This document shows positions 1-8,791 of a stretch of 25,912 bases of DNA, one piece after another. The notes under the pieces are model-generated. The model made no database searches. It saw only the letters and a program-made list of their open reading frames with translations, and had not been told where the DNA came from. Origin of the DNA: an uncultured Roseburia sp. GTDB lineage: Bacteria; Bacillota; Clostridia; Lachnospirales; Lachnospiraceae. Made by a program: the position numbers and the translations under genes. Position 1 is the stretch's first letter, and each line of letters starts with the position of its first letter. Location: the NCBI GenBank assembly GCA_934292805.1, contig CAKQXQ010000033.1, forward strand, positions 1 to 25,912, given 5' to 3'.

Positions 1-224
1 GAACCGATCGGGCGTCCCTCTCTTGCCGGGGATGGTCCCATGTAATAGATTGTGGAATCTTTGATGTCGATCGGAAGATTTTCCTCGCGCTCCAATGCCT
101 CGATCATTCTTTTGTGTGCAGCATCTCTTGCTACATAAATTGTTCCTGTTATATATACGTAATCACCTGATTTTAAATTTTTTGTCACTTCCTCAGTGAT
201 CGGTGTTGTAATATGTTTGTCCAT
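1..224 (-). CDS. fumB: Fumarate hydratase (class I), beta subunit, N-terminal part
   Basis: This is the first 74 codons of a gene that runs off the left edge. The translation begins MDKHITTPITEEVTKNLKSG and includes YVAR(D)AAHKR and YYMGPSPAREGRPIGS, typical of the Fe-S hydro-lyase beta (C-terminal) domain. In two-subunit class I fumarases this subunit joins the alpha subunit to interconvert fumarate and malate in the cytoplasm. The start ATG (222-224) follows a good ribosome binding site, GGAGGATG. It lies 84 bases downstream of the alpha-subunit gene on the same strand, the usual alpha-beta order, so the two are probably co-transcribed. L(+)-tartrate dehydratase has the same two-subunit layout and cannot be excluded. 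The symbol is by role only; naming varies between species. Confidence 0.85.
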   Translation of the reverse strand, partial: MDKHITTPITEEVTKNLKSGDYVYITGTIYVARDAAHKRMIEALEREENLPIDIKDSTIYYMGPSPAREGRPIG

Positions 225-308
225 AATCATCCTCCGCATTCTCTATGTATTTTATCTCAGTCGAGAAGACTCACACCTCTTTAGGCGAGTAATAGCAAAT
301 TTGAAATT

Positions 309-1154
309 CTAAATTTCTCTCACCACATGTCTGTTCACATGACAGCAGATATTAACTGCTACTGGAAGCCCTGCAATGTGTGTCGCATATGTATTCACAT
401 TCACCGCAAGAGCTGTTGTTGTACCACCAAGTCCACCCGGTCCGATTCCAAGCTGGTTTATTTTTGTAAGCATTTCTTCTTCCAATTCTCTCACGTATGG
501 AATATCAGAGTGTTCATCTAACGGTCTGGTCAGTGCCTTTTTTGCTAAAATCGCACATTTTTCAAAAGTACCGCCAACTCCGACTCCAACTACCATTGGA
601 GGGCAGGCATTTGGACCGGCATCTTTCACTGCTGTCAGAATTGCGTTTTTTACACCTTCAATTCCATCCGCTGGTTTTAACATAAACACACGACTCATAT
701 TTTCACTTCCGAATCCTTTTGGTGCCAGTGTAATTTTCACTTTATCTCCCGGAACAATGCTGTAATGGATGACTGCCGGTGTATTATCTTTCGTATTTTC
801 GCGGATGATCGGATCACCAACGACTGATTTTCTTAAATATCCTTCGGTATATCCCTGACGGACACCTTCGTTTACTGCTTCTTCAATTGCCATTCCTTCA
901 AAATGTACATCCTGTCCAACTTCAAGAAAAATAACTGCCATTCCGGTATCCTGACAGATCGGTATCATCTCTTCATCCGCAATTTTCAAGTTCTCCTGAA
1001 GCTGGTTTAATATTTTTTTACCAAGTTCTGATTTTTCAGAAGCGGTGGCATCTTTCATTGCCTTATCCATATCTTTGGAAAGATAATGATTTGCCTCGAT
1101 ACACATTTCTTTTATATTTTTTACGATATCATCTGTATTTACTATTCTGATCAT
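309..1154 (-). CDS. fumA: Fumarate hydratase (class I), alpha subunit
   Basis: This 281-aa protein is the alpha subunit of an oxygen-sensitive [4Fe-4S] hydro-lyase that interconverts fumarate and malate. Family landmarks are visible: IPICQDTGMAV (C67), GPNACPPMVVGVGVGGTFEKC (C184, C200) and VNICCHVNRH (C270/C271). By spacing against class I fumarases, C67, C184 and one of C270/C271 are the likely cluster ligands; that assignment is inferred. The length is normal for the separate alpha subunit. The start ATG (1152-1154) has the ribosome binding site AGGAGA at good spacing. The beta-subunit gene follows 84 bases downstream. Tartrate dehydratase alpha is the main alternative, since both use the same fold and motifs. 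Confidence 0.9.
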   Translation of the reverse strand: MIRIVNTDDIVKNIKEMCIEANHYLSKDMDKAMKDATASEKSELGKKILNQLQENLKIADEEMIPICQDTGMAVIFLEVGQDVHFEGMAIEEAVNEGVRQGYTEGYLRKSVVGDPIIRENTKDNTPAVIHYSIVPGDKVKITLAPKGFGSENMSRVFMLKPADGIEGVKNAILTAVKDAGPNACPPMVVGVGVGGTFEKCAILAKKALTRPLDEHSDIPYVRELEEEMLTKINQLGIGPGGLGGTTTALAVNVNTYATHIAGLPVAVNICCHVNRHVVREI

Positions 1155-1205
1155 GATAATTTCTCCTAATATCTGTACGACATTTGCAGTGTAGTATATA
1201 TTTTC

Positions 1206-2216
1206 TTACTTATCTTTCTTATGATCCGGTTTGCGGATGTTAAAGTATTTCTTGTATTTCTCCAAAGATTCATTCTGCTCACGGGAAGTCATATCCGGGA
1301 AAGCTTTCATCAGACGCTTGAAACCAAAATTCTTCTCTGCAAATAATTCTTTGTACTTTTTCTCAAGCTCTTCTTTTTCTTTCTGTTTTGCAAGACGTGC
1401 TGCTTCTCTGCTTTCTTTGTATGCAACAATTTTCTCTTTTGCTGCTTCAGTCGATTCCGCAAATCGCTCTCTTGCATTTTCTGCAGATTCTGCAAGTCTT
1501 TCTTTTCTTGCTTTCGCATTCGCTGGAAGCTCTTTTATATTTTCTTTTTTGTCTGAAAGTTTTGTAAGAAGTTCCTCATGTGTCTCCTGGAATTCTTCTG
1601 ATCTTTCTACTGCGGTTGTCACATTTTCGTAGATATTTTCACCAATCTCATCAGATAATCTATGTATTCTCGCAGCCATCTCATCCATAACTTTCAACCG
1701 TTTGTTAAACTGTAAAATTGTGGTCACAGTAACACCACAGTCCACAGCGAAAACAGCCATAATAATGCTTAACAAAACAACTCCCAGAATATGTGGGATC
1801 ATGGTAATGCCTTTGTAAATGATCGGATGAAGCACATCCATAATGAATGTACATGCAAGACCCCAGTAGATGGAAAATTTCAAACACACATATCCATGCA
1901 GATTGAACGGCTTGTCACTGTAATCCCACCACTTGTTGTGAAACACTTTTTCCAGGATAAATCCTGTAATATATTCCAGTATTGAAGTCAACAGAAAAGA
2001 TCCTGCAAATAAAATCAAAAGATTATCCTTCAGTGGTGTCAGAATTCCAACAACAATGACTACTCCACATCCATATATCGGACAATATGGTCCATTTAGA
2101 AAACCTCTGTTTACAAAAATTCCTCTGTCTAATGCAGCATAAGAAACCTCTGTACACCATCCGATAAATGCATAAATAATAAAAATCCATACTAATTCGT
2201 AAAAATTCTGCGGCAT
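1206..2216 (-). CDS. CmpB-like putative ABC transporter permease with long charged C-terminal tail
   Basis: This is a 336-aa membrane protein from the start chosen here. The first ~170 residues hold about five hydrophobic segments (roughly 8-24, 50-62, 66-86, 113-132, 142-168). They carry the pattern GWCTEV (19-24) plus RGFLNGPYCPIYGCG (37-51), seen in the 'putative ABC-transporter type IV / CmpB' family (PF06541). The rest (about 175-336) is highly charged, rich in Ala, Glu, Lys and Arg, and looks like a long cytoplasmic helix or coiled coil. No ATPase partner lies next to it, so transport is only a family label. Start choice: an ATG two codons upstream (2222) directly abuts the AGGAGG ribosome binding site, whereas the ATG at 2214-2216 lies 7 bases from it, so I prefer the latter. 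Confidence 0.75.
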   Translation of the reverse strand: MPQNFYELVWIFIIYAFIGWCTEVSYAALDRGIFVNRGFLNGPYCPIYGCGVVIVVGILTPLKDNLLILFAGSFLLTSILEYITGFILEKVFHNKWWDYSDKPFNLHGYVCLKFSIYWGLACTFIMDVLHPIIYKGITMIPHILGVVLLSIIMAVFAVDCGVTVTTILQFNKRLKVMDEMAARIHRLSDEIGENIYENVTTAVERSEEFQETHEELLTKLSDKKENIKELPANAKARKERLAESAENARERFAESTEAAKEKIVAYKESREAARLAKQKEKEELEKKYKELFAEKNFGFKRLMKAFPDMTSREQNESLEKYKKYFNIRKPDHKKDK

Positions 2217-2343
2217 TTGCATTCCTCCTGTTGCTCTTTTATTACTTTATGGCTGCAGATTGTTTTCTTATCAATTTGCAATCATTTTTTATGATTTCCA
2301 TATTTGTTTCTGTTTTGAACATAATATATGATTTCCGTACATG

Positions 2344-2352
2344 TTATCCACA
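2344..2352 (+). promoter_or_regulatory. Isolated consensus DnaA box
   Basis: TTATCCACA is a perfect match to the DnaA-box consensus. It lies about 8 kb from the origin clusters and just downstream of the predicted promoter of the CmpB-like gene. A single 9-mer can occur by chance (about 0.2 expected in a window this size on both strands), so function is only suggested. Confidence 0.35.
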
Positions 2353-2391
2353 TTTGCACTATGAAATTCTTGATAACTTCTTTATTTTTCA

Positions 2392-2420
2392 ATTTTAAGT
2401 GGATTTCTATCCATTTTCAA
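2392..2420 (-). promoter_or_regulatory. Candidate promoter of the CmpB-like gene
   Basis: On the minus strand, TTGAAA (2420-2415) and TAAAAT (2397-2392) are separated by exactly 17 bases, a good sigma-A match. The spacer holds a small inverted repeat, TGGAT-TTCT-ATCCA (2400-2413), which could be an operator. Transcription would start near 2385, giving a leader of about 170 bases with a consensus DnaA box inside it. Prediction only. Confidence 0.45.
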
Positions 2421-2460
2421 GATATTTGTCACATAAATTTCATTCAGCAGGAAGCAAAAT

Positions 2461-2603
2461 GTTACTGTTCACTCAGCACCTGAACACTATGCTGTTCTGG
2501 TGCGTATGAACGTGATGTGGGTGTGAGCAGTCCCCTTTTGCGAAGCAAAACTTTACATGGGGCTGCGAAGTTACAGTTCGCAGGGTAACCTGTGAACTGT
2601 AAC
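2461..2603. repeat. MITE-like or REP-like palindromic intergenic element
   Basis: A 143-bp non-coding block is bounded by near-identical inverted 12-mers: GTTACTGTTCAC at 2461-2472 and GTTACAGTTCAC read on the minus strand at 2603-2592. It folds into three hairpins. The first is GCACC/GGTGC plus GAACA/TGTTC (2476-2503). The second is CAG-CCCC/GGGG-CTG enclosing TTTTGC-GAA-GCAAAA (about 2528-2565). The third is a 15-bp stem with one G-U pair and a GTAA loop (2570-2603). CAAAATG occurs just outside both ends (2455-2461, 2606-2612), a possible target-site duplication. No ORF is present. It lies between gyrA and the CmpB-like gene, so it could equally be a structured RNA or a terminator cluster; genome copy number would decide. 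Confidence 0.5.
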
Positions 2604-2617
2604 AACAAAATGCAGAT

Positions 2618-2657
2618 AGAGAAATTGGCTGCCACATTTTCATGCAGCAGCCTCTCT
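2618..2657 (-). terminator. Candidate terminator downstream of gyrA
   Basis: An inverted repeat pairs GGCTGC (2627-2632) with GCAGCC (2647-2652), extended by partly complementary AGAGA/TCTCT flanks. On the minus strand, downstream of gyrA, the stem is followed by AATTTCTCT, a weak U-rich tail. The position, 50-90 bases after the gyrA stop, fits a terminator, but the tail is poor. The rest of the 2217-2705 gap is the promoter, DnaA box and MITE-like element listed separately. Confidence 0.45.
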
Positions 2658-2705
2658 CTTTGACCTCAATGGTAAATCATCATTTACGATCATATTATTA
2701 TTATT

Positions 2706-5324
2706 TTATTCTTCTTCCTGCGAATCCGCTTCTGCACGGCTCAATAATTCCTGCATCAGCTCATCATCTGTTTCAGTCACCTGACCTGCAGCTTTTTTTG
2801 CTGCTTCTGCGGCAGCTGCAGCACTTTCTTTTTCTTCCTCTTCTGAGATAAGTTCTGATGTATCAGCATTCTCCATCAGTGTTTTATCTTCTCTCACCTT
2901 TGCAATACTTGCAACTGTAACATCTTCAGAAAGATTCATCAGTTTTACTCCGGAAGTCACCCTTCCAAGAAGTGCTGTGTCACTTACTTTGATTCTTATG
3001 ATGATTCCTTCCGTTGTGATCAGCATCATTTCATCATTTTGATTTACTGCTTTCACACCTATAATATTTCCTGTTTTTTCTGTGATCTTGTAGCATTTTA
3101 CACCCTTACCGCCACGGTTCTGAGCTGTAAATTCAGATGTCAGTGTACATTTTCCGAGACCTTTTTCAGATACGATCATCAGAGACTCTCCCTGGGATTC
3201 CATCTGCATTCCAACAACCTTGTCTCCGTCGGTCAGGTTCATACCGATAACTCCCATTGAAGTTCTTCCGGTACTTCTTACATCTCTTTCGTTGAAACGG
3301 ATACACTGTCCGTATTTTGTTACAAGGAAAATATCCTGCTCATTATCTGTTTTCTTTACTTCGATCAGTTCATCATCTTCACGCAGTGTAATTGCTGCAA
3401 GACCTGTTTTTCTGACGTTGGCATAATCGGTGATCGGTGTTTTCTTTACGATACCGTTCTTCGTTGCCATAAACAGATAATGACCTTCTGTATATTCTTT
3501 GATCGGAATCACCGCTGTTATTTTTTCTCCAGGCTGGAGCTGTAATAAATTAATGATCGCGGTTCCTCTTGCCGTTCTTCCTGCTTCCGGTATTTCATAG
3601 GCTTTCATTCTGTATACACGACCGGTATTGGTAAAGAACATCATGTAATGATGGGATGTTGTCATAAGAAGATCTTCAATGTAATCTTCGTCAATGGTCT
3701 CCATTCCCTTGATTCCTTTACCTCCACGGTTCTGGGCACGGAAATTATCCAGACTCATTCTCTTGATATAGCCAAGCTTTGTCATAGTGATAACGGTATT
3801 GGTAACCGGAATGAGATCTTCCATGGAAATATCGTATTCATCAAATCCAATGGATGTTCTTCTTTCATCACCGTATTTATCAGCGATCAGAAGAATTTCT
3901 TCACGGATCACACCAAGAAGCTTTTTCTCATCTGCAAGAATTGCTTTTAATTCTGCAATTCTTTCCATCAGACCTGCATACTCGCCTTCAATCTTCTCGC
4001 GTTCCAGACCTGTCAATGCACGCAGACGCATATCTACAATTGCCTGTGCCTGAACATCTGTCAAAGAAAATCTTTCGATCAACCGGCTTTTTGCTTCTGC
4101 TATATTTGCACTGCTACGGATTATATTAATTACCTCATCAATATGATCAAGTGCAACAAGTAATCCCTCTAAAATATGCGCACGTTCTTCTGCTTTATTC
4201 AGATCGTATTTTGTTCTTCTTGTCACTACCTCTTTCTGATGATCAAGATAGTAGCCTAACATCTGACAAAGATTTAAAACCTTCGGCTGGTTGTCAACAA
4301 GAGCTAACATAATAACACCAAATGTATCCTGCATCTGGGTATGTTTGTATAAAAGATTTAAAACAACATTTGGATTTACATCACGTCGTAATTCAATGCA
4401 GACCCTCATACCCTGACGGTCTGACTCATCTCGAAGGTCTGTAATTCCATCGATTTTCTTATCTCTTACAAGCTCTGCTATTTTTTCGATCAGTCTTGCT
4501 TTATTGACCATATACGGAAGCTCTGTCACAACAATACGGTTTTTTCCATTCTGCATTGGCTCTATATTGGTCACTGCACGTACTCTTATTTTTCCACGTC
4601 CGGTACGGTAAGCCTCATTGATTCCAGTTGTTCCGAGTATCATTGCTCCAGTCGGGAAATCAGGACCTTTTACGATATTTAACAGTTCTTCGATCTCAGT
4701 CTGTCTGTCTTCCTCTACTTCATTGTCAATAATTTTTACAACAGCATTAATGATCTCACGAAGATTATGAGGAGGAATATTGGTTGCCATACCAACTGCA
4801 ATACCTGTTGTACCATTTACAAGAAGATTCGGATAACGGGAAGGAAGCACTGTCGGCTCTTTCTCTGTCTCATCAAAGTTCGGTATGAAATCAACCGTAT
4901 CTTTGTTAATATCAGCAAGCATTTCCATGGAAATTTTACTGAGCCTTGCTTCTGTATATCGCATCGCAGCGGCACCATCGCCATCAACAGAACCAAAGTT
5001 TCCATGACCATCAACTAATGGATATCTTGTGGACCAATCCTGTGCCATATTAACTAATGCTCCATAAATAGAGCTGTCACCATGTGGATGATATTTACCC
5101 ATGGTATCACCGACAATACGTGCACATTTTCTGTGTGGTTTATCCGGTCCGTTATTTAATTCGATCATGGAGTAAAGTACACGACGCTGTACCGGTTTCA
5201 AACCATCTCTTACATCCGGTAATGCACGCTGGGCAATAACACTCATGGCATAATCAATGTAAGAAGTCTCCATTGTCTTTTTCAGATCTACATCATGGAT
5301 TTGATCAAAAATTTTGTCATCCAT
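2706..5324 (-). CDS. gyrA: DNA gyrase subunit A
   Basis: GyrA (872 aa) is the DNA-cleaving subunit of gyrase and works with GyrB as an A2B2 tetramer to introduce negative supercoils. The winged-helix/tower region opens with ALPDVRDGLKPVQRRVL (34-50), and the catalytic tyrosine is Y123 in AAMRYTEARLSKI. The C-terminal beta-pinwheel begins near 500 and carries the GyrA-box-like QNRGGKG at 531-537, with a second copy at 735-741. The gyrase-type box argues against ParC. Residues about 817-872 form an Ala- and Glu-rich acidic tail that makes it longer than the roughly 820-840 aa of many relatives. In the quinolone-determining region (HPHGDSSIYGAL, 79-90), Ser84 is present but the position matching E. 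coli Asp87 is Gly88. The start ATG has GAGGT about 8 bases upstream. gyrB lies 107 bases upstream on the same strand. Confidence 0.97.
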   Translation of the reverse strand: MDDKIFDQIHDVDLKKTMETSYIDYAMSVIAQRALPDVRDGLKPVQRRVLYSMIELNNGPDKPHRKCARIVGDTMGKYHPHGDSSIYGALVNMAQDWSTRYPLVDGHGNFGSVDGDGAAAMRYTEARLSKISMEMLADINKDTVDFIPNFDETEKEPTVLPSRYPNLLVNGTTGIAVGMATNIPPHNLREIINAVVKIIDNEVEEDRQTEIEELLNIVKGPDFPTGAMILGTTGINEAYRTGRGKIRVRAVTNIEPMQNGKNRIVVTELPYMVNKARLIEKIAELVRDKKIDGITDLRDESDRQGMRVCIELRRDVNPNVVLNLLYKHTQMQDTFGVIMLALVDNQPKVLNLCQMLGYYLDHQKEVVTRRTKYDLNKAEERAHILEGLLVALDHIDEVINIIRSSANIAEAKSRLIERFSLTDVQAQAIVDMRLRALTGLEREKIEGEYAGLMERIAELKAILADEKKLLGVIREEILLIADKYGDERRTSIGFDEYDISMEDLIPVTNTVITMTKLGYIKRMSLDNFRAQNRGGKGIKGMETIDEDYIEDLLMTTSHHYMMFFTNTGRVYRMKAYEIPEAGRTARGTAIINLLQLQPGEKITAVIPIKEYTEGHYLFMATKNGIVKKTPITDYANVRKTGLAAITLREDDELIEVKKTDNEQDIFLVTKYGQCIRFNERDVRSTGRTSMGVIGMNLTDGDKVVGMQMESQGESLMIVSEKGLGKCTLTSEFTAQNRGGKGVKCYKITEKTGNIIGVKAVNQNDEMMLITTEGIIIRIKVSDTALLGRVTSGVKLMNLSEDVTVASIAKVREDKTLMENADTSELISEEEEKESAAAAAEAAKKAAGQVTETDDELMQELLSRAEADSQEEE

Positions 5325-5431
5325 TCTATTTACCTCATTCCTGCAGATTCTGTTTTTACAAAATCTGTTTTATTTGAATATCATTTGTTATATTTCTTTT
5401 CTGTTTTGAAAATCTTTTTTATACAGGTCTT

Positions 5432-7354
5432 TTAAATATCCAGATTCTGTACATATTTTGCATTTTCTTCGATAAATTCACGTCTTGGTTCTACTTTGTC
5501 ACCCATAAGTGTTGTGAATGTAATGTCTATCTCGGATGTACTTTCATCATCGATCATAACACGTTTTAAAATTCTCTTCTCCGGATCCATAGTTGTCTCC
5601 CAGAGCTGCTCGGCATCCATCTCTCCAAGTCCTTTGTAACGCTGGATCTTATTATTTCCGTCACGTCCGATGTCTGTCAGAATCTGATTCAGTTCATCGT
5701 CACTGTATGCATACCAGATATTTTTGTTTTTTTCGATCTTATAAAGTGGTGGCTGTGCAAGGTATACATGGCCTTCTTTGATCAGATCCGGCATGAAACG
5801 ATAGAGGAAAGTCAGCATTAATGTACTGATATGTGCACCATCGACATCGGCATCTGTCATGATAATAATTTTATTGTAACGCAGTTTACTGATATCAAAA
5901 TCCTCATGGATACCTGTACCAAACGCTGTGATCATTGCCTTGATCTCTGCGTTTCCGTAAATTTTATCAAGTCTTGCCTTTTCAACATTTAAAATCTTAC
6001 CACGAAGTGGGAGAATTGCCTGCGTAGCACGGCTTCTCGCAGTTTTTGCAGAACCACCGGCGGAATCTCCTTCGACGATGAAAATTTCGCAGTTTTTCGG
6101 ATCTTTGTCTGAACAGTCTGCAAGTTTTCCCGGAAGTGACATTCCTTCCAGAGCTGTTTTTCTTCTGGTAAGATCTCTGGCTTTTCTTGCGGCCTCTCTT
6201 GCACGCTGTGCAAGAAGTGATTTCTCACAGATTGTTTTTGCAACTGTAGGATTCTGCTCTAAGAAGTAGGTGAGCTGTTCACTTACGATAGAGTCAACCG
6301 CACCACGTGCCTCGCTGTTTCCTAACTTCTGCTTGGTCTGTCCCTCAAACTGAGGCTCCTCGATCTTAACACTGATGATTGCTGTCAGACCCTCACGGAT
6401 ATCATCACCGGATAATGCCGGTTCATTGTCTTTTAATAATTTATTGGCTCTCGCGTAAGCATTGAATGTTTTGGTCAGTGCATTACGGAATCCGGCAAGA
6501 TGTGTTCCACCTTCCGGTGTAATAATATTATTAACAAAACTCAATGTCAGTTCGTTATAGGAATCATTGTGCTGCATGGCTACTTCTACATAAACACCAT
6601 TGTTATTTCCTTCACAATAAATCACTTCCGGGTACAATGCTTCCTTGCTTTTGTTTAAATAGTTTACGAATTCTTTAATACCACCTGCATAGTGGAATTC
6701 ATGCTTTCTTTCAGGATTTTCTCTCACATCTGTCAATACAATACGGAGACCTTTTGTTAAAAATGCTGTCTCACGAAGACGCTGTTTTAATGTATCATAA
6801 TCAAAAACCGTCTCTTCGAAAATGGTAGCATCCGGCCAGAATGTAACTTTGGTACCATGTCTGTCTCCCTCACATGTTCCGATCACTTTTACAGGTTCAT
6901 CCGGTTTACCGATTTTGTATGACTGAAAATATACTTTACCCTCACGATAAACTTCAACCTGAAGCTTTGTTGAAAGGGCATTTACAACAGACGCACCTAC
7001 TCCGTGAAGTCCGCCTGATACTTTGTAACCTCCGCCACCGAATTTTCCACCGGCATGCAGTACAGTATAAACAACTTCCAGTGCAGATTTTCCGGCTTTA
7101 TGGTTAATATCAACCGGGATACCACGTCCGTCATCTTCAACCGTGATTGAATTATCTTCATTTATTGTGACTTCGATATTTTTACAATATCCGGCAAGTG
7201 CCTCATCTACAGAGTTATCAACAATCTCATATACCAGATGATGCAGACCTCTCGCAGATGTACTTCCAATGTACATTCCAGGTCTTTTACGAACAGCCTC
7301 AAGTCCTTCCAGAATCTGGATCTGGTCTCCACCGTACTCGTTTTCTGTACCCAT
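5432..7354 (-). CDS. gyrB: DNA gyrase subunit B
   Basis: GyrB (640 aa) is the ATPase subunit of gyrase. The GHKL ATP-binding fold shows EIVDNSVDEALAG (43-55), DDGRGIP (74-80) and GGLHGVGASVVNALS (114-128). The TOPRIM metal site shows EGDSAGGSA (428-436) and DADVDGAHI (501-509, Asp501/503/505), followed by QRYKGLGEM (571-579). The length is standard for the Gram-positive type, which lacks the ~170-aa insertion of the E. coli protein. The start ATG (7352-7354) has GGAGG 5 bases upstream. It lies between recF (120 bases upstream) and gyrA (107 bases downstream), the classical dnaA-dnaN-recF-gyrB-gyrA order. The gyrase-type box in the partner gyrA makes ParE unlikely. Confidence 0.98.
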   Translation of the reverse strand: MGTENEYGGDQIQILEGLEAVRKRPGMYIGSTSARGLHHLVYEIVDNSVDEALAGYCKNIEVTINEDNSITVEDDGRGIPVDINHKAGKSALEVVYTVLHAGGKFGGGGYKVSGGLHGVGASVVNALSTKLQVEVYREGKVYFQSYKIGKPDEPVKVIGTCEGDRHGTKVTFWPDATIFEETVFDYDTLKQRLRETAFLTKGLRIVLTDVRENPERKHEFHYAGGIKEFVNYLNKSKEALYPEVIYCEGNNNGVYVEVAMQHNDSYNELTLSFVNNIITPEGGTHLAGFRNALTKTFNAYARANKLLKDNEPALSGDDIREGLTAIISVKIEEPQFEGQTKQKLGNSEARGAVDSIVSEQLTYFLEQNPTVAKTICEKSLLAQRAREAARKARDLTRRKTALEGMSLPGKLADCSDKDPKNCEIFIVEGDSAGGSAKTARSRATQAILPLRGKILNVEKARLDKIYGNAEIKAMITAFGTGIHEDFDISKLRYNKIIIMTDADVDGAHISTLMLTFLYRFMPDLIKEGHVYLAQPPLYKIEKNKNIWYAYSDDELNQILTDIGRDGNNKIQRYKGLGEMDAEQLWETTMDPEKRILKRVMIDDESTSEIDITFTTLMGDKVEPRREFIEENAKYVQNLDI

Positions 7355-7474
7355 TTATTCCTCCAATCTGTATATAAATAAAATTATTTACATACAATAA
7401 AACATTTTCTGTGAGCTAATTGCTATTTATTATAAAAACTACATTTGCAGTGATAATATAAATCCATATGCTTC

Positions 7475-8566
7475 CTACATTTCTTTAATTTCCGAAACAT
7501 TTCCCTGTACTACTTTAAAAATCTTATTAATGTGAAACCTGTTTTTTACAAACTCATCCAACCCGGTACATGTGATCAGCGTCTGCGTATCATGTATACT
7601 GTTCAACAGATAATTCTGCCTGTTACTGTCAAGCTCCGATAGTACATCATCCAAAAGCAGAACCGGCGTCTCATGAATTGCTTTTTTTACAAGTTCTATC
7701 TCCGATAACTTCAGTGACAATGCAGATGTTCTCTGCTGTCCCTGGGAACCGAACTTCCGGATATCTATATCCTGTATGGAAAATAGCAGATCGTCACGAT
7801 GTGGTCCTACAGATGTCATGCACTGTTTCAAATCTCTTTCCCTTACTCTTAAAAGCTCATCTTCAAAAAAGATATCATCTACATCCGGATCGTATTTTAA
7901 TATTAATTCTTCTTTCCCGCCGGAAATATGATAGTGATTCCTGTATACAATTTCACTTAACTCTTCTACAAACTGCTTTCTGCGTTTTATAATTTTTTTC
8001 CCAGTTTCTGCCAGCTGTAAATCCCATATAGGGAGTGTATCCTTTAAATCAGGTCTGTAAACAATATCTTTTAATAATTTATTTCTCTGATTTAAAATTT
8101 TATTATAGGTTGTCAGATCTGACAGATAAATTCTGTCAAGCTGGCACAATTCGGAATCAAGAAATCTTCGTCGCTCAGAAGGTCCGTTTTTTATAATATT
8201 CAGATCTTCCGGTGAAAAAAATACCATATTGAGAATTCCAAAAAGTTCGCTTGCCTTCCGGATCGGTACTTTATTAATCGCAATTCCCTTTGTTTTGTTA
8301 TGCTTTAAATGCATATCGATCTGATATTCTTTTCCATTTTTTAAAACAATCGTTCTTATATGGGCTTCCTGCTCTCCGAAACGAATCATTTCTTTGTCTT
8401 TACTACATTTGTGGGACTTCGTTGTTCCACTCACATAGGCTGCTTCCAGAATATTTGTTTTTCCCTGTGCATTATCCCCATAAAAAATATTGGTTCCTTC
8501 ATCAAATGAAATATTCAAATCTTCATAATTCCGAAAATTTTTTAATTCAATTGATTTTATGATCAT
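7475..8566 (-). CDS. recF: DNA replication and repair protein RecF
   Basis: RecF (363 aa) is an SMC-like ATPase that helps load RecA at single-strand gaps and acts with RecO and RecR. Visible motifs are Walker A GDNAQGKT (30-37), the ABC-type signature GSQGQQR (273-279) and Walker B VLLLDDVLSELD (302-313). The length is typical. The start ATG (8564-8566) overlaps the stop of the upstream S4-protein gene in an ATGA arrangement (8563-8566), implying translational coupling. It stops at TAG, 120 bases before gyrB. Confidence 0.97.
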   Translation of the reverse strand: MIIKSIELKNFRNYEDLNISFDEGTNIFYGDNAQGKTNILEAAYVSGTTKSHKCSKDKEMIRFGEQEAHIRTIVLKNGKEYQIDMHLKHNKTKGIAINKVPIRKASELFGILNMVFFSPEDLNIIKNGPSERRRFLDSELCQLDRIYLSDLTTYNKILNQRNKLLKDIVYRPDLKDTLPIWDLQLAETGKKIIKRRKQFVEELSEIVYRNHYHISGGKEELILKYDPDVDDIFFEDELLRVRERDLKQCMTSVGPHRDDLLFSIQDIDIRKFGSQGQQRTSALSLKLSEIELVKKAIHETPVLLLDDVLSELDSNRQNYLLNSIHDTQTLITCTGLDEFVKNRFHINKIFKVVQGNVSEIKEM

Positions 8567-8778
8567 TTTACAATCTGAATTGTTTCACCGTTAAAAGAAA
8601 CAACATCTCCGTTGTATAATTTCTTGCCTCGCTGAAGTTCGGTCTCTCCGTTTAACTTCACCTGACCATCCTGAATGAAAAATTTGGCATCCACTCCGGA
8701 CTCCACAAGACCGGCTTTTTTTAAAGCCTGGCCAAGTTTGATAAATTCATCTGTTTCTCTGATATTTACTGTGATCAT
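8563..8778 (-). CDS. yaaA: S4-domain RNA-binding protein YaaA (RlbA-like)
   Basis: This is a 71-aa protein that is essentially a single S4 RNA-binding fold: TDEFIKLGQALKKAGLVESG (9-28), then the typical VKLNGETELQRGKKLYNGD stretch (46-64). Its place between dnaN and recF is the conserved position of yaaA in Firmicutes; relatives are linked to ribosome assembly, but the exact role is not settled. The start ATG follows GAAAGG, 13 bases after the dnaN stop. Its TGA stop overlaps the recF ATG by four bases, so the two are probably translationally coupled. Confidence 0.9.
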   Translation of the reverse strand: MITVNIRETDEFIKLGQALKKAGLVESGVDAKFFIQDGQVKLNGETELQRGKKLYNGDVVSFNGETIQIVK

Positions 8779-8791
8779 TTTATTGCCTTTC

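Noticed and set aside
7369..7397. TTGTAT-17-TATACA as a gyrB promoter
   Set aside because: The start site would fall inside the gyrB ribosome binding site, so it could not give a normally translated mRNA.
1181..7452. Shared 12-mer ACATTTGCAGTG upstream of the fumarase alpha and gyrB genes, with a partial copy near 20513
   Set aside because: Dozens of chance 12-mer matches are expected in a window this size on both strands, and positions relative to the genes differ.
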